From assembly GCA_964439625.1 (NCBI GenBank), contig CAYTPI010000005.1, forward strand, positions 1 to 64,000: DNA of 64,000 bases. Direction: 5' to 3'. A program made the position numbers and the translations under genes. This DNA is from CAYTPI01 sp964439625 (GTDB taxonomy: Bacteria > Chloroflexota > Anaerolineae > Aggregatilineales > UBA3940). Under the pieces are notes generated by a model that worked only from the letters and a program-made list of their open reading frames with translations, was not told the DNA's origin and did not search any database. This document shows, piece after piece, positions 16,638 through 24,850 of this stretch (position 1 is its first letter; each line of letters starts with the position of its first letter).

Positions 16638-17231
16638 TTGAGAAAGAGTCGCTTGATGCAGATCGTGACGCTGGTCGTCGCACTGTTTTTGCTGACGGCT
16701 TGTCGTGTTCCGCTAGAATCTACATCTGCCGCGCTTGAACAACCACCGGAGGTAGAGTCTGAAATCGAGCAGCCTGAGTCTGCTGTAGTTGCCGAAGAAC
16801 TGCCTGACGAGGCGCCACCAGCAGCTATCACTGAGCCAGCAGCTGAAGCTGCGTCGGTTAGTTTTGAGCCACGCCCACACCGAGCGGAGCCTGCCCCACT
16901 TGATGAGTTTATCTCTGATGATGCTCAGTATTTTGCCGCTACCGGGCAGGCGCAATTGGTCGAAATATTCACGTTCTGGTGAGGTACCTGTGCCCAATTG
17001 AGGCCCATCGTGCATGGGCTGGAAGCTGAGTACTGGGGTCAGATTGACTTCCTCTATATTGATCGTGAAAACCCTGCAAACGCTGCTCTAAATGATCTGT
17101 TGGGTGTTTACTATCAACCAGAATTTTACTTTGTTGATCCGCAAGGCAACGTCCTAGAACAATGGTTCGGTGCACGTTCCGAAGGCCAAATGCGCCAAAT
17201 GCTCGACAACTATCTAGCAGGAGCCGGTTAG
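16638..17231 (+). CDS. Thioredoxin-fold lipoprotein 2 with in-frame TGA (probable selenocysteine, UxxC)
   Basis: 197 residues if the TGA at 16980-16982 is selenocysteine at residue 115. The TTG start at 16638 has GGAGGA 7 nt upstream and lies 4 nt after gene 1, so the two form an operon. The signal peptide ends in the lipobox LLTAC (Cys22). A longer acidic Glu/Pro/Ala linker (about 25-75) follows, then the PRPHRAEPA motif, then LVEIFTFW, TGA-Gly-Thr-Cys, and a thioredoxin half nearly identical in pattern to gene 1 (LRPIVHGLEAEYWGQIDF, cis-Pro in YQPEFYFV, QWFGARS). The same hairpin follows the TGA at the same distance. Treating it as a truncated 114-residue protein would leave a fully conserved downstream half unexplained. 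Confidence 0.87.
17003..17019 (+). promoter_or_regulatory. Bacterial SECIS-like hairpin, gene 2
   Basis: Identical in stem and loop to the hairpin of gene 1, and also 20 nt after its TGA. The 29 nt from 17001 to 17029 are the same as 16403-16431, although the bases between TGA and hairpin differ, which points to selection on the RNA. Confidence 0.8.
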
Positions 17232-17247
17232 CGTATCCTTTTCATTG

Positions 17248-17286
17248 AAACCACACGAACTAGCTTAATAGTTCGTGTGGTTTACT
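17248..17286 (+). terminator. Terminator of the two-gene selenoprotein operon
   Basis: A perfect 14-bp stem (17248-17261 with 17270-17283), loop 8 nt, ending in GGTTT. It lies 17 nt after the second gene and separates it from the Cys paralogue. Confidence 0.8.
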
Positions 17287-17567
17287 CCTCATCTGAAGAC
17301 ATGTGTCTGCGGACCCGCCCCAGTGCTTGAAGTTACTTTCCTGCTTAACATATGAAAAGCACTTCTTCGATAATGCAATAATTGATATCACTGTTTAGGC
17401 CGCCTGGTTTACTTTTGCTTTTTGTTCACAATTGCTGAGTTGTTTTCCCTTGTCATTAACGGAGATTTCCTTGATGCCACCGATAGGTAAGAGTTTTCCA
17501 TTAACGGACATCAAAACAATAACTCTCAAATGTACAGTGTTTAGGTTAAAGATAAGAGACCCACATC
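17287..17567. other. Intergenic region before the Cys paralogue
   Basis: About 280 bp without a gene. The 10-mer CATTAACGGA occurs twice, about 47 bp apart (near 17452 and 17500), and could be a protein-binding site. No clear promoter was identified. Confidence 0.5.
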
Positions 17568-18086
17568 ATGAAAAAAACAGCTCTTGTGCCACTAGTCATT
17601 TTGCTGCTCGTTGTGCTGGTAGCCTGTAATGATTCTGCTGTCGAAGAACCCACACAGGATGAAGCAATTTCTGCTGTCACTGAGGTCGTGAACAGCGACG
17701 GCCTTGTTGAAATAGTGTACCAACCCCGTCCGCATCGGGCGCAACCTGCCTCGCCGGACGCCATTACTGAGGACTCTGCTCAGTTTTTTGCTGCTACGGA
17801 TAATCCCCAGTTGGTTGAAATTTTTACCTATTGGTGCACGACATGCGAACGGATACGTCCTGTCGTTCATCAGCTTGAAGCCGAATACTGGGGAGAGATC
17901 GACTTCCTCTACTTAGATCGAGAGGCATCTGAGAATTCCGAACTTAACCAATTGCTGGGTGTTCGCTTTCAGCCAGAATTTTACCTGATTGACCCAGATG
18001 GAACTGTTGTTGTGTCATGGTTTGGCGCTCGTTCAGAAGAAGATATACGCGCCATTTTAGATGAGTACCTCGCGAGCGAGACTTAA
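17568..18086 (+). CDS. Thioredoxin-fold lipoprotein 3 (CxxC paralogue)
   Basis: 172 residues, fully open. The signal peptide ends in the lipobox LVAC (Cys20). The linker carries PRPHRAQPA. The active site is WCTTC with Cys90 and Cys93, then RPVVHQLEAEYWGEIDFLYLDRE, cis-Pro in FQPEFYLI, and SWFGARS. It is homologous over its whole length to the two upstream genes, but has TGC where they have TGA, and the bases that form their hairpin are changed (CGT CCT GTC GTT CAT CAG) so no stem forms. It probably acts as an envelope-anchored thiol oxidoreductase. It lies beyond a terminator, so it has its own promoter. Confidence 0.92.
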   Translation: MKKTALVPLVILLLVVLVACNDSAVEEPTQDEAISAVTEVVNSDGLVEIVYQPRPHRAQPASPDAITEDSAQFFAATDNPQLVEIFTYWCTTCERIRPVVHQLEAEYWGEIDFLYLDREASENSELNQLLGVRFQPEFYLIDPDGTVVVSWFGARSEEDIRAILDEYLASET

Positions 18087-18160
18087 TCGGCGGTGCCCGT
18101 ATATCGTTCAACCCCACATAGCAACTGTCAACGAATTCATGATGAAATACCAATTTTTCC

Positions 18161-18189
18161 TTGACACACACCTAACCCCACGATAAACT
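18161..18189 (+). promoter_or_regulatory. Promoter of the rpsL-rpsG-fusA operon
   Basis: A perfect TTGACA, 17-nt spacer, then TAAACT. Transcription would start near 18196 and give a leader of about 195 nt before rpsL. The leader (18196-18390) has no gene. It is G-rich near 18290 and may fold, but no known regulatory motif was recognised. Confidence 0.7.
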
Positions 18190-18390
18190 TTTACCTCGAC
18201 ACACTAAACAAGCCTGATGGCATGCTTGCGCTGTAAGCCAATACCATCAAATTGGATAGGCCGGTTTCTGAGGTCAACCAGAAGTTTTGGGGGGCCTTTG
18301 TGCTGCCAGCGCTCAGGCGTCGTCGTGATGTGAAATGTAGATGGCGTCTTTTTCATGCTTGTTGACGCTTATTTTTTGGAGAAGCAAACA

Positions 18391-18807
18391 TTGCCGACAA
18401 TTAATCAACTGGTTCGTAAAGGCCGCAAGACAAGGTCAAAGAAAAGCACTGCTCCGGCACTGCAGTATACCTTTAATAGTTTTAAGCAGAAGCGTCTTCG
18501 CCAACCAAAGGGAGCGCCACAGAAGCGTGGTGTTTGTACCCAAGTGCGCACCATGACGCCTAAGAAGCCGAACTCAGCGCTCCGGAAAATTGCGCGTGTC
18601 CGGCTGACAAATGGTATTGAAGTCACGGCTTATATTCCGGGCGAAGGTCATACGCTACAAGAGCACTCTGTTGTTCTGATACGCGGGGGTCGTGTCAAGG
18701 ACCTGCCGGGCGTTCGTTATCATATTGTGCGCGGCACATTGGATGCAACTGGTGTTAATGATCGCAACCAAGGCCGTAGCAAGTACGGCACAAAGAAGCC
18801 GAAGTAG
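18391..18807 (+). CDS. rpsL: 30S ribosomal protein S12
   Basis: 138 residues. S12 lies at the decoding centre of the small subunit. The TTG start gives the normal MPTINQLVRKGR N-terminus and has GGAG 9 nt upstream; a longer frame from 18355 is not needed. The decoding loops RTMTPKKPNSALRK and GGRVKDLPGVRYH are conserved. Between PALQ and PQKRGVC there are about 14 extra residues (YTFNSFKQKRLRQPK) compared with E. coli S12, probably a lineage feature. It is first in the str operon. Confidence 0.97.
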   Translation: MPTINQLVRKGRKTRSKKSTAPALQYTFNSFKQKRLRQPKGAPQKRGVCTQVRTMTPKKPNSALRKIARVRLTNGIEVTAYIPGEGHTLQEHSVVLIRGGRVKDLPGVRYHIVRGTLDATGVNDRNQGRSKYGTKKPK

Positions 18808-18816
18808 GAGTAGATC

Positions 18817-19287
18817 ATGCCAAGACGGAATACACCAAGCAAGCGTGAAATTGCGCCAGACCCAAAGTTTAACAGTGTGGATGTTGCCAAGTTTATCAAT
18901 CATATGATGTATGACGGCAAAAAATCTACATCGCGCCGCCTTATGTACGACGCTTTTGATTTAATCGAAGAGCGCATGAAGCGTGACCCGCTGGAAGTGT
19001 TTAATCAAGCGCTTCAGAATGCAACGCCGCGCATTGAGGTGCGTCCGCGCCGTGTCGGCGGTGCAACGTACCAAGTGCCAATTGAGGTCGATGCCTTTCG
19101 GTCGAAGTCGCTTGCGATGCGTTGGCTGGTTGCTGCGGCTCGTGCCCGCGGCCCGCGCCCTATGGCTTCCAAGCTCGCTAACGAGTTGATGGATGCATCC
19201 CAAGGGCAGGGGAGCGCAGTCAAGAAGCGTGACGAAATGCACCGGATGGCGGCGGCTAACCAGACTTTTGCTCATTTCAAGTATTAA
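18817..19287 (+). CDS. rpsG: 30S ribosomal protein S7
   Basis: 156 residues, the normal length. S7 organises the 3' domain of 16S rRNA and touches the E site. It starts MPRRNTPSKREI and contains the conserved SRRLMYDAFDLI, VFNQALQNATPRIEVRPRRVGGATYQVP and RWLVAAARARG segments. It lies 9 nt behind rpsL in the str operon. Nothing unusual. Confidence 0.98.
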   Translation: MPRRNTPSKREIAPDPKFNSVDVAKFINHMMYDGKKSTSRRLMYDAFDLIEERMKRDPLEVFNQALQNATPRIEVRPRRVGGATYQVPIEVDAFRSKSLAMRWLVAAARARGPRPMASKLANELMDASQGQGSAVKKRDEMHRMAAANQTFAHFKY

Positions 19288-19392
19288 ACAAGTGTTATTG
19301 GAACATTAAAGAGTTTTACTGGAACCGGTGGTATCACTACAATCTAGAACAGTGACCACTACACAATACTTGCAAAAGGGAGTCGTAAGACA

Positions 19393-21459
19393 ATGGCTAA
19401 GAACCTAAATATGATCCGAAACATCGGTATCATCGCTCATATTGATGCAGGAAAAACGACCACAACGGAACGTATTTTGTATTACACAGGTAAGACCTAC
19501 AAGATCGGTGAGGTGCATGACGGTGCTGCTACCACTGACTGGATGGAGCAAGAGCAAGAGCGTGGCATTACTATCACCTCTGCTGCCATTACAGCGGAAT
19601 GGAAGAAGCACCAAATCAATTTGATCGACACTCCCGGTCACATCGACTTTACGGCTGAGGTACAGCGCAGTGTGCGCGTCCTCGACGGTGGTGTTGTTGT
19701 GTTTGATGGTGTTGCCGGTGTTGAACCACAGTCTGAGACCGTTTGGCGTCAAGCTGACAAGTATTCGGTTCCGCGCATTTGCTTTGTGAACAAGATGGAC
19801 CGTACCGGTGCAGATTTCGACAACGCTGTGCAAATGATGAAGGAGCGTCTTGCAGCAAACCCAATCGTTATTCAACTACCATGGGGCCGCGAGAACGAAT
19901 TCAAGGGTGTTATAGACCTGCTAGAGATGCGGGCGGTCTTTTTTGATGATGAACTGCACACCAAGCCGGAATATGAGGAAATTCCTGAAGACATGTTAGA
20001 AGCTGCTAGGGCAGCCCGGGCAGAAATGGTTGAGGCCATCGCCGAAACTGACGATGTTCTGCTTGAGAAGTACTTGTCTGAGGAGGAGATCACGAATGAC
20101 GAACTGCGGCAGGCACTTCGCAAAGCGACGTTGTCAACTGTAGCCAACCCGGTGATGTGTGGCTCCGCACTGAAGAATAAGGGCGTTCAACCACTGCTCG
20201 ATGCAGTCATTGACTTCTTACCTTCACCACTTGACGTGCCAGATGTGAATGGCATGGACCCAGCAACAGAAGAACCGGCAACGCGCCCACCGCGTGAAGA
20301 TGCGCCGATGAGTGCGTTGGTGTTCAAGATTGTCACCGACCCATATGTTGGTCGCCTAGCATACTTCCGTGTGTATTCTGGCAAAATTGATGCTGGTTCT
20401 ACGGTGATGAACTCAACCAAGGACAACAAAGAGCGCATTGGTCGTTTGGTGCGTATGTTTGCTAATGACCGTGAAGAGCTTGAGACAATCGGCGCGGGTG
20501 ATATCGGTGCTGCGCTTGGTCTGAAAGGCTCCTTTACTGGTGACACACTCTGTGACGCAGATGACCCAATTATTTTGGAGTCAATTTCGTTTCCAGAGCC
20601 AGTCATTCAGGTCGCGGTTGAGCCGGATACCAAAGCAGACCAAGACAAGATGGGTGAGGCGTTGCGTAAGCTGGCGGAAGAAGACCCGACTTTCACTGTT
20701 CGCGTGGATGACCAGACCAACCAGACCGTCATTGCTGGGATGGGTGAGCTTCACCTCGAAATTTTGATTGACCGCCTCAAGCGCGAATTCAAAATTCAGG
20801 CTAATGTGGGCCGTCCGCGTGTTTCATACCGCGAGACGATCACCAAGCCAGCCGAAACGGACTACGTTCACAAGAAGCAGACGGGCGGTTCGGGCCAGTT
20901 TGCCCGTGTCGTCATCGAAATTGAACCAGGTGAACCGGGTTCTGGCTTTGTCTTTGAAGATATGATTCGCGGTGGGGCGATACCGCGGGAGTTCATCAAC
21001 CCGACGCGGCGTGGTATCGAAGAGGCGCTCACCGATGGTGTTGTGGCTGGTTACCCAATGGTTGATGTCGCTGTCAAATTGGTTGATGGTAAGCACCACG
21101 ATGTTGACTCCTCTGAAATGGCATTTCACACGGCTGGCTTAATGGCCATGCGTGAAGCTTGTCGCAAAGCTCGTCCAGTTTTACTCGAGCCGATGATGCA
21201 GGTGGAGGTCGTCACACCGGATGATTACCTCGGTGCTGTTCAAGGTAGCTTAGCTTCCCGTCGTGCTAACATCGAAGCAATCGAGGCACGCCCAGGGGCA
21301 CAATCAATTCGTGCCTTTGTGCCTCTATCGGAGATGTTTGGTTACATGACCGAGCTGCGCAGTATGTCTCAAGGTCGTGCATCGTTCACGATGGAGTTTG
21401 ACCACTACGACATTCTGCCATCGAACATGGCTGAGAAGGTTCGCAGCGGTGAGATGTAA
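19393..21459 (+). CDS. fusA: Elongation factor G
   Basis: 688 residues. EF-G is the GTPase that drives translocation. G1 is AHIDAGKTTTTERILYYTG, G2 lies in RGITITSAA, G3 is DTPGHIDF and G4 is NKMDRTGADF. Domain IV carries SYRETI and FEDMIRGGAIPREF, and the C-terminus ends in LPSNMAEKV. It is the third gene of the str operon, 105 nt after rpsG; no tuf gene follows, and rpsJ comes next instead. Confidence 0.98.
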   Translation: MAKNLNMIRNIGIIAHIDAGKTTTTERILYYTGKTYKIGEVHDGAATTDWMEQEQERGITITSAAITAEWKKHQINLIDTPGHIDFTAEVQRSVRVLDGGVVVFDGVAGVEPQSETVWRQADKYSVPRICFVNKMDRTGADFDNAVQMMKERLAANPIVIQLPWGRENEFKGVIDLLEMRAVFFDDELHTKPEYEEIPEDMLEAARAARAEMVEAIAETDDVLLEKYLSEEEITNDELRQALRKATLSTVANPVMCGSALKNKGVQPLLDAVIDFLPSPLDVPDVNGMDPATEEPATRPPREDAPMSALVFKIVTDPYVGRLAYFRVYSGKIDAGSTVMNSTKDNKERIGRLVRMFANDREELETIGAGDIGAALGLKGSFTGDTLCDADDPIILESISFPEPVIQVAVEPDTKADQDKMGEALRKLAEEDPTFTVRVDDQTNQTVIAGMGELHLEILIDRLKREFKIQANVGRPRVSYRETITKPAETDYVHKKQTGGSGQFARVVIEIEPGEPGSGFVFEDMIRGGAIPREFINPTRRGIEEALTDGVVAGYPMVDVAVKLVDGKHHDVDSSEMAFHTAGLMAMREACRKARPVLLEPMMQVEVVTPDDYLGAVQGSLASRRANIEAIEARPGAQSIRAFVPLSEMFGYMTELRSMSQGRASFTMEFDHYDILPSNMAEKVRSGEM

Positions 21460-21523
21460 GCCGAACAAATAAGTTGGACAACGCCTGCGTTTCGAGCGTG
21501 GGTTAATAGGAAAGTTATGTTTC

Positions 21524-21557
21524 CGGCTGCTGGCACGGATAGATGTGCCAGCAGCCG
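21524..21557 (+). promoter_or_regulatory. Strong hairpin in the rpsJ leader
   Basis: A perfect 13-bp stem (CGGCTGCTGGCAC with GTGCCAGCAGCCG) and an 8-nt loop, ending 21 nt before the rpsJ ATG. No T run follows, so it is not a simple terminator. It could be an RNA processing site or a translational control element at the head of the S10 cluster. Confidence 0.65.
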
Positions 21558-21578
21558 TCCTGTGAGGAAAAACTATCT

Positions 21579-21887
21579 ATGGCAAAACAGAAGATACGAA
21601 TTCGGCTCAAAGCATACGACCATCGCGTCCTAGATGACTCGGCCCGGCGTATTGTAGAGGCCGCCGAACGTACCGGCGCACGCGTTGTGGGGCCCGTACC
21701 GCTGCCAACTCGTATTGAGCGCTTTACCGTTAAGCGGTCTCCGTTTATCGATAAAGACTCTCAAGAGCACTTTGAAATTAGGACGCATAAGCGCTTAATT
21801 GATGTGCTCGAACCGGACAATAAGACCATCGACACCTTGACTCGGCTCAATTTGCCCGCCGGTGTTGACATTGAAATCAAGATTTAA
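21579..21887 (+). CDS. rpsJ: 30S ribosomal protein S10
   Basis: 102 residues. S10 belongs to the head of the small subunit and is also NusE in antitermination. The start MAKQKIRIRLKAYDHR matches the family, with GAGGA upstream; the longer frame from 21543 runs through the leader hairpin and is rejected. The segment GPVPLPTRIERFTVKRSPF is typical. It opens the S10 cluster after fusA. Confidence 0.97.
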   Translation: MAKQKIRIRLKAYDHRVLDDSARRIVEAAERTGARVVGPVPLPTRIERFTVKRSPFIDKDSQEHFEIRTHKRLIDVLEPDNKTIDTLTRLNLPAGVDIEIKI

Positions 21888-21982
21888 GTTGAGAACGTCT
21901 CTGTATTTTAATGCATAGACGCCGTTACCGCTGGTAGGTGTACCTCACTTGCCAGACGGCCTATCAGGAGGAAATTGCCGAT

Positions 21983-22714
21983 ATGGTTAAAGGCCTCATT
22001 GGTAAAAAAGTTGGTATGACACAAGTCTTTAGTGAAGACGGAGCCGTTATACCTGTAACTGTTATTCAAGCTGGCCCATGCTGGGTTACTCAGGTGAAGA
22101 CCAGTGAAACTGATGGATACCTTGCTGTGCAGCTTGGCTTCGAAGAAGTCGCTGCTGGCATCACAGATGAACGTCAGAAGTCGCGCAAGATTGAGCGTCG
22201 GTTGACCAAAGCTGCTCGTGGTCATTTGGGTCTGCTAGAGGCAAGTGACAAGCACCCCGATCGCGCTCGCCGTGTGTTAGCGAACCCGGTTCCTGCTGTT
22301 CGCCATCTGCGTGAATTCCGTTTAGATGACGAGGATGCGCTGGAGGATATTGAAGAAGGACAGAAAATTACTGTCGAAGTATTCGAAGCAGGTGACCGTG
22401 TGGATGTTGTTGGTACTAGTAAAGGCAAAGGGTTTGCCGGTGGTATTAAACGCCACGGGTTTAATCGCCAGCCAAAGACACACGGTCAATCAGACCGCGA
22501 GCGCGCACCAGGTTCTGCTGGTGCTGGTTCGACGCCCGGGCGCGTAATGAAAGGTAAGCGTAACGCAGGCCGTATGGGGAATGACCGGGTGACGGTTCAG
22601 AACCTCGAAGTGGTCGTCGTTGATGCTGACCGCAACTTGCTCGCAATCAAAGGAAGTGTCCCCGGTGCCAAGGGTGGGCTGGTGTTAGTGCAGCCCTCCG
22701 TCAAGGTGAGATAG
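21983..22714 (+). CDS. rplC: 50S ribosomal protein L3
   Basis: 243 residues, slightly longer than E. coli L3. L3 starts assembly of the large subunit near the peptidyl transferase centre. The N-terminus MVKGLIGKKVGMTQVF and the extended loop GFAGGIKRHGFNRQPKTHG then GRVMKGKRNAGRMGN are conserved. An AGGAGG box precedes the ATG at 21983; the upstream in-frame codons are leader. Confidence 0.97.
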   Translation: MVKGLIGKKVGMTQVFSEDGAVIPVTVIQAGPCWVTQVKTSETDGYLAVQLGFEEVAAGITDERQKSRKIERRLTKAARGHLGLLEASDKHPDRARRVLANPVPAVRHLREFRLDDEDALEDIEEGQKITVEVFEAGDRVDVVGTSKGKGFAGGIKRHGFNRQPKTHGQSDRERAPGSAGAGSTPGRVMKGKRNAGRMGNDRVTVQNLEVVVVDADRNLLAIKGSVPGAKGGLVLVQPSVKVR

Positions 22715-22752
22715 CCGGGCCACTCGCTGATAGCAGATTAGAGGAAGAAGTT

Positions 22753-23397
22753 ATGACAATCAAGTTAGCGGTGAAGGATATGAATGGGCAAGAGGTCGAC
22801 AGTGTCGAACTTGCTGAAGATGTATTCGAAGCACCGATCAAAGTAGGTCTGATGCACCAGGCTTATGTTCGCCAAATGGCGAATGCTCGCCAGGGAACCC
22901 ATCGCGCTAAGAGCCGCGGTGAGGTTCGCCTTACAAAGAAGAAGTGGTATCGGCAGAAGGGTACGGGGCGTGCTCGCCACGGCAGTAAAAATGCGCCAAT
23001 CTTTGTTGGTGGTGGTGTCGCCCATGGTCCAAAGCCGCGCAAGTACACCAAAGATATGCCAAAGAAGATGCGGCGCGCTGCACTGCGTTCAGCATTGAGT
23101 GCCAAGGCTGCCGACAATGCCGTCATCATCGTGGATAAGTTTGAGATGGATGAACCCAAGACGCGTATTATGAAACAATCGCTTGGGTACCTCACAGATG
23201 ATGCGGGCAGCGTGCTTGTTCTACTAGCAGAACGTGATGAAAACGTGGAGAAGTCGATACGCAACCTGGCGAACGCGACTTATCTCCGCGCCAATTATCT
23301 CAATGTCCGTGATTTGCTGAAGTACGATCTGTTAGTTTTGCCTGTTGATGCCCTGAATGTCATCAATGAATGGCTGGGTGAAGGAGAGCGCGTGTAA
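22753..23397 (+). CDS. rplD: 50S ribosomal protein L4
   Basis: 214 residues. L4 lines the peptide exit tunnel with its extended loop, seen here as AKSRGEVRLTKKKWYRQKGTGRARHG. In E. coli L4 also represses the S10 operon. The C-terminal globular part (YDLLVLPVDALNVINEWL) is normal. Its stop overlaps the rplW start by one base (TAATG). Confidence 0.97.
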   Translation: MTIKLAVKDMNGQEVDSVELAEDVFEAPIKVGLMHQAYVRQMANARQGTHRAKSRGEVRLTKKKWYRQKGTGRARHGSKNAPIFVGGGVAHGPKPRKYTKDMPKKMRRAALRSALSAKAADNAVIIVDKFEMDEPKTRIMKQSLGYLTDDAGSVLVLLAERDENVEKSIRNLANATYLRANYLNVRDLLKYDLLVLPVDALNVINEWLGEGERV

Positions 23398-23696
23398 TGG
23401 CTGGTGAAATTCATTTGTACGATGTGATCAAGCGCCCAATCATCACAGAGAAAACTGATCGTGCGCAAGAAGTTTTGAACGTCTATGTCTTCGAAGTTGA
23501 TCTGAACGCCAACAAACAGATGATACGTGAAGCGGTTGAGCTAATCTTCGATGTCGATGTTCTCAAGGTTCGTACCGCGATTATGCCCGCAAAACGTGGA
23601 CGTCGTCTGCGTAAGCAGTATATTCGCAAGAGCCAGTGGAAGAAGGCTATGGTAACTGTCCAACCCGGTCAAACCATCGAGCTGTTCAGCGTTTAA
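23397..23696 (+). CDS. rplW: 50S ribosomal protein L23
   Basis: 99 residues. L23 sits at the tunnel exit and docks trigger factor and SRP. The family start VIKRPIITEKTDRAQE, followed by NKQMIREAVELIFDVDVLKVRTAI, is clear. Translationally coupled to rplD through a TAATG overlap. Confidence 0.96.
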   Translation: MAGEIHLYDVIKRPIITEKTDRAQEVLNVYVFEVDLNANKQMIREAVELIFDVDVLKVRTAIMPAKRGRRLRKQYIRKSQWKKAMVTVQPGQTIELFSV

Positions 23697-23711
23697 TTAG
23701 GGAGAATTAGG

Positions 23712-24554
23712 ATGCCAGTAAAGAATTACAAGCCCACATCTCCCGGACGCCGGGACATGACAGGCCATACATTTGAAGAAGTTACCAAGAAACGTCCAGA
23801 GCGTTCCCTGACGGAGTGGATTCACCGCCGTGCAGGCCGCTCGCGCTCAAACGGTCGCATCTCTGTGCGTCACCGTGGTGGCGGGCATAAGCGTCTGTAC
23901 CGCAAAATCGACTTCAAGCGCGACAAAGTCGATGTCCCTGGAAAGGTCGCGTCGATTGAGTACGACCCAAATCGTTCAGCGCGGATTGCGCTGGTGCATT
24001 ATGCTGATGGTGAAAAGCGCTATATCATTGCGCCGTTGGGTCTGCTTGTGGGTGATCGCATCCAGAGTGGCCCGAATGCTGATATTCGCCCTGGGAATGC
24101 ACTGCCGATGCGTAACATTCCGACCGGTACTGTTATCCATAACATCGAGCTGCACTCTGGGAAGGGTGGTCAGATGGTGCGGGCAGCGGGAACGTCAGCA
24201 CAGTTAATCGCCAAAGAAGGTAATTATGCATTGGTGCGGCTGCCAAGTACCGAAGTGCGGCGCATCCATGTTGATTGCATGGCGACGATTGGTCAAGTCG
24301 GAAATACTGATCACGGCAATGTTAAGCTGGGCAAAGCAGGTCGTCGGCGTTGGATGGGTTGGCGCCCGAGCGTTCGGGGTACCGCCATGGACCCAGCATC
24401 ACATCCACATGGTGGTGGTGAAGGCCGCTCGCCAATTGGTATGCCCAGTCCCAAGACCCCTTGGGGTAAGCCAACGCTTGGTAAGCGTACCCGTCGTAAC
24501 AAGCGGTCGGACAAGTACATCGTCCGCCGTCGTCGCAGTAGCAAGCGGCGTTAG
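23712..24554 (+). CDS. rplB: 50S ribosomal protein L2
   Basis: 280 residues. L2 is a core protein close to the peptidyl transferase centre and the subunit bridge. Family marks are NGRISVRHRGGGHKRLYRKIDF near residue 41, GDRIQSG near 114 and the C-terminal RGTAMDPASHPHGGGEGR with the conserved His cluster. Spacing to rplW is 15 nt with a GGAG box. Confidence 0.98.
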   Translation: MPVKNYKPTSPGRRDMTGHTFEEVTKKRPERSLTEWIHRRAGRSRSNGRISVRHRGGGHKRLYRKIDFKRDKVDVPGKVASIEYDPNRSARIALVHYADGEKRYIIAPLGLLVGDRIQSGPNADIRPGNALPMRNIPTGTVIHNIELHSGKGGQMVRAAGTSAQLIAKEGNYALVRLPSTEVRRIHVDCMATIGQVGNTDHGNVKLGKAGRRRWMGWRPSVRGTAMDPASHPHGGGEGRSPIGMPSPKTPWGKPTLGKRTRRNKRSDKYIVRRRRSSKRR

Positions 24555-24571
24555 CCTTAGGAGGATTTATA

Positions 24572-24847
24572 ATGTCTCGTAGCCTAAAGAAGGGCCCATA
24601 CGTTAGCGAAAAGCTGCTGCGCAAGGTCGAGAAGATGAATGAAGCCGGCGATAAGCGCGTGATCCGCACTTGGAGCCGTGCATCAACTATCTTCCCGCAG
24701 TTTGTAGGGCACACAATCGCCGTCCACGATGGACGGCGTCACGTGCCAATCTACATTAGTGAAAATATGGTGGGCCACAAGCTCGGTGAATTTGCGCCAA
24801 CGCGCACGTTCAAAGGACACTTTGAAAAAGAGAAGAAGGGCCGGTAG
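24572..24847 (+). CDS. rpsS: 30S ribosomal protein S19
   Basis: 91 residues. S19 lies in the head of the small subunit next to S13. It begins MSRSLKKGPYV and holds WSRASTIFPQFVGHTIAVHDGRRH and GEFAPTRTFKGH, as expected. AGGAGG precedes the start. Confidence 0.97.
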   Translation: MSRSLKKGPYVSEKLLRKVEKMNEAGDKRVIRTWSRASTIFPQFVGHTIAVHDGRRHVPIYISENMVGHKLGEFAPTRTFKGHFEKEKKGR

Positions 24848-24850
24848 TCA

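Noticed and set aside
16139..17231. The two TGA-containing genes as pseudogenes or as two short plus two internal genes
   Set aside because: Both genes have the TGA at the same active-site codon, intact frames on both sides, conserved protein sequence downstream and the same hairpin. Independent decay would not produce this. The internal ATG-like starts have no ribosome binding sites and would give half a thioredoxin fold.
17432..17629. 65-residue frame upstream of the Cys thioredoxin gene
   Set aside because: It overlaps the signal-peptide coding region of the real gene in another frame and has no protein-like pattern.
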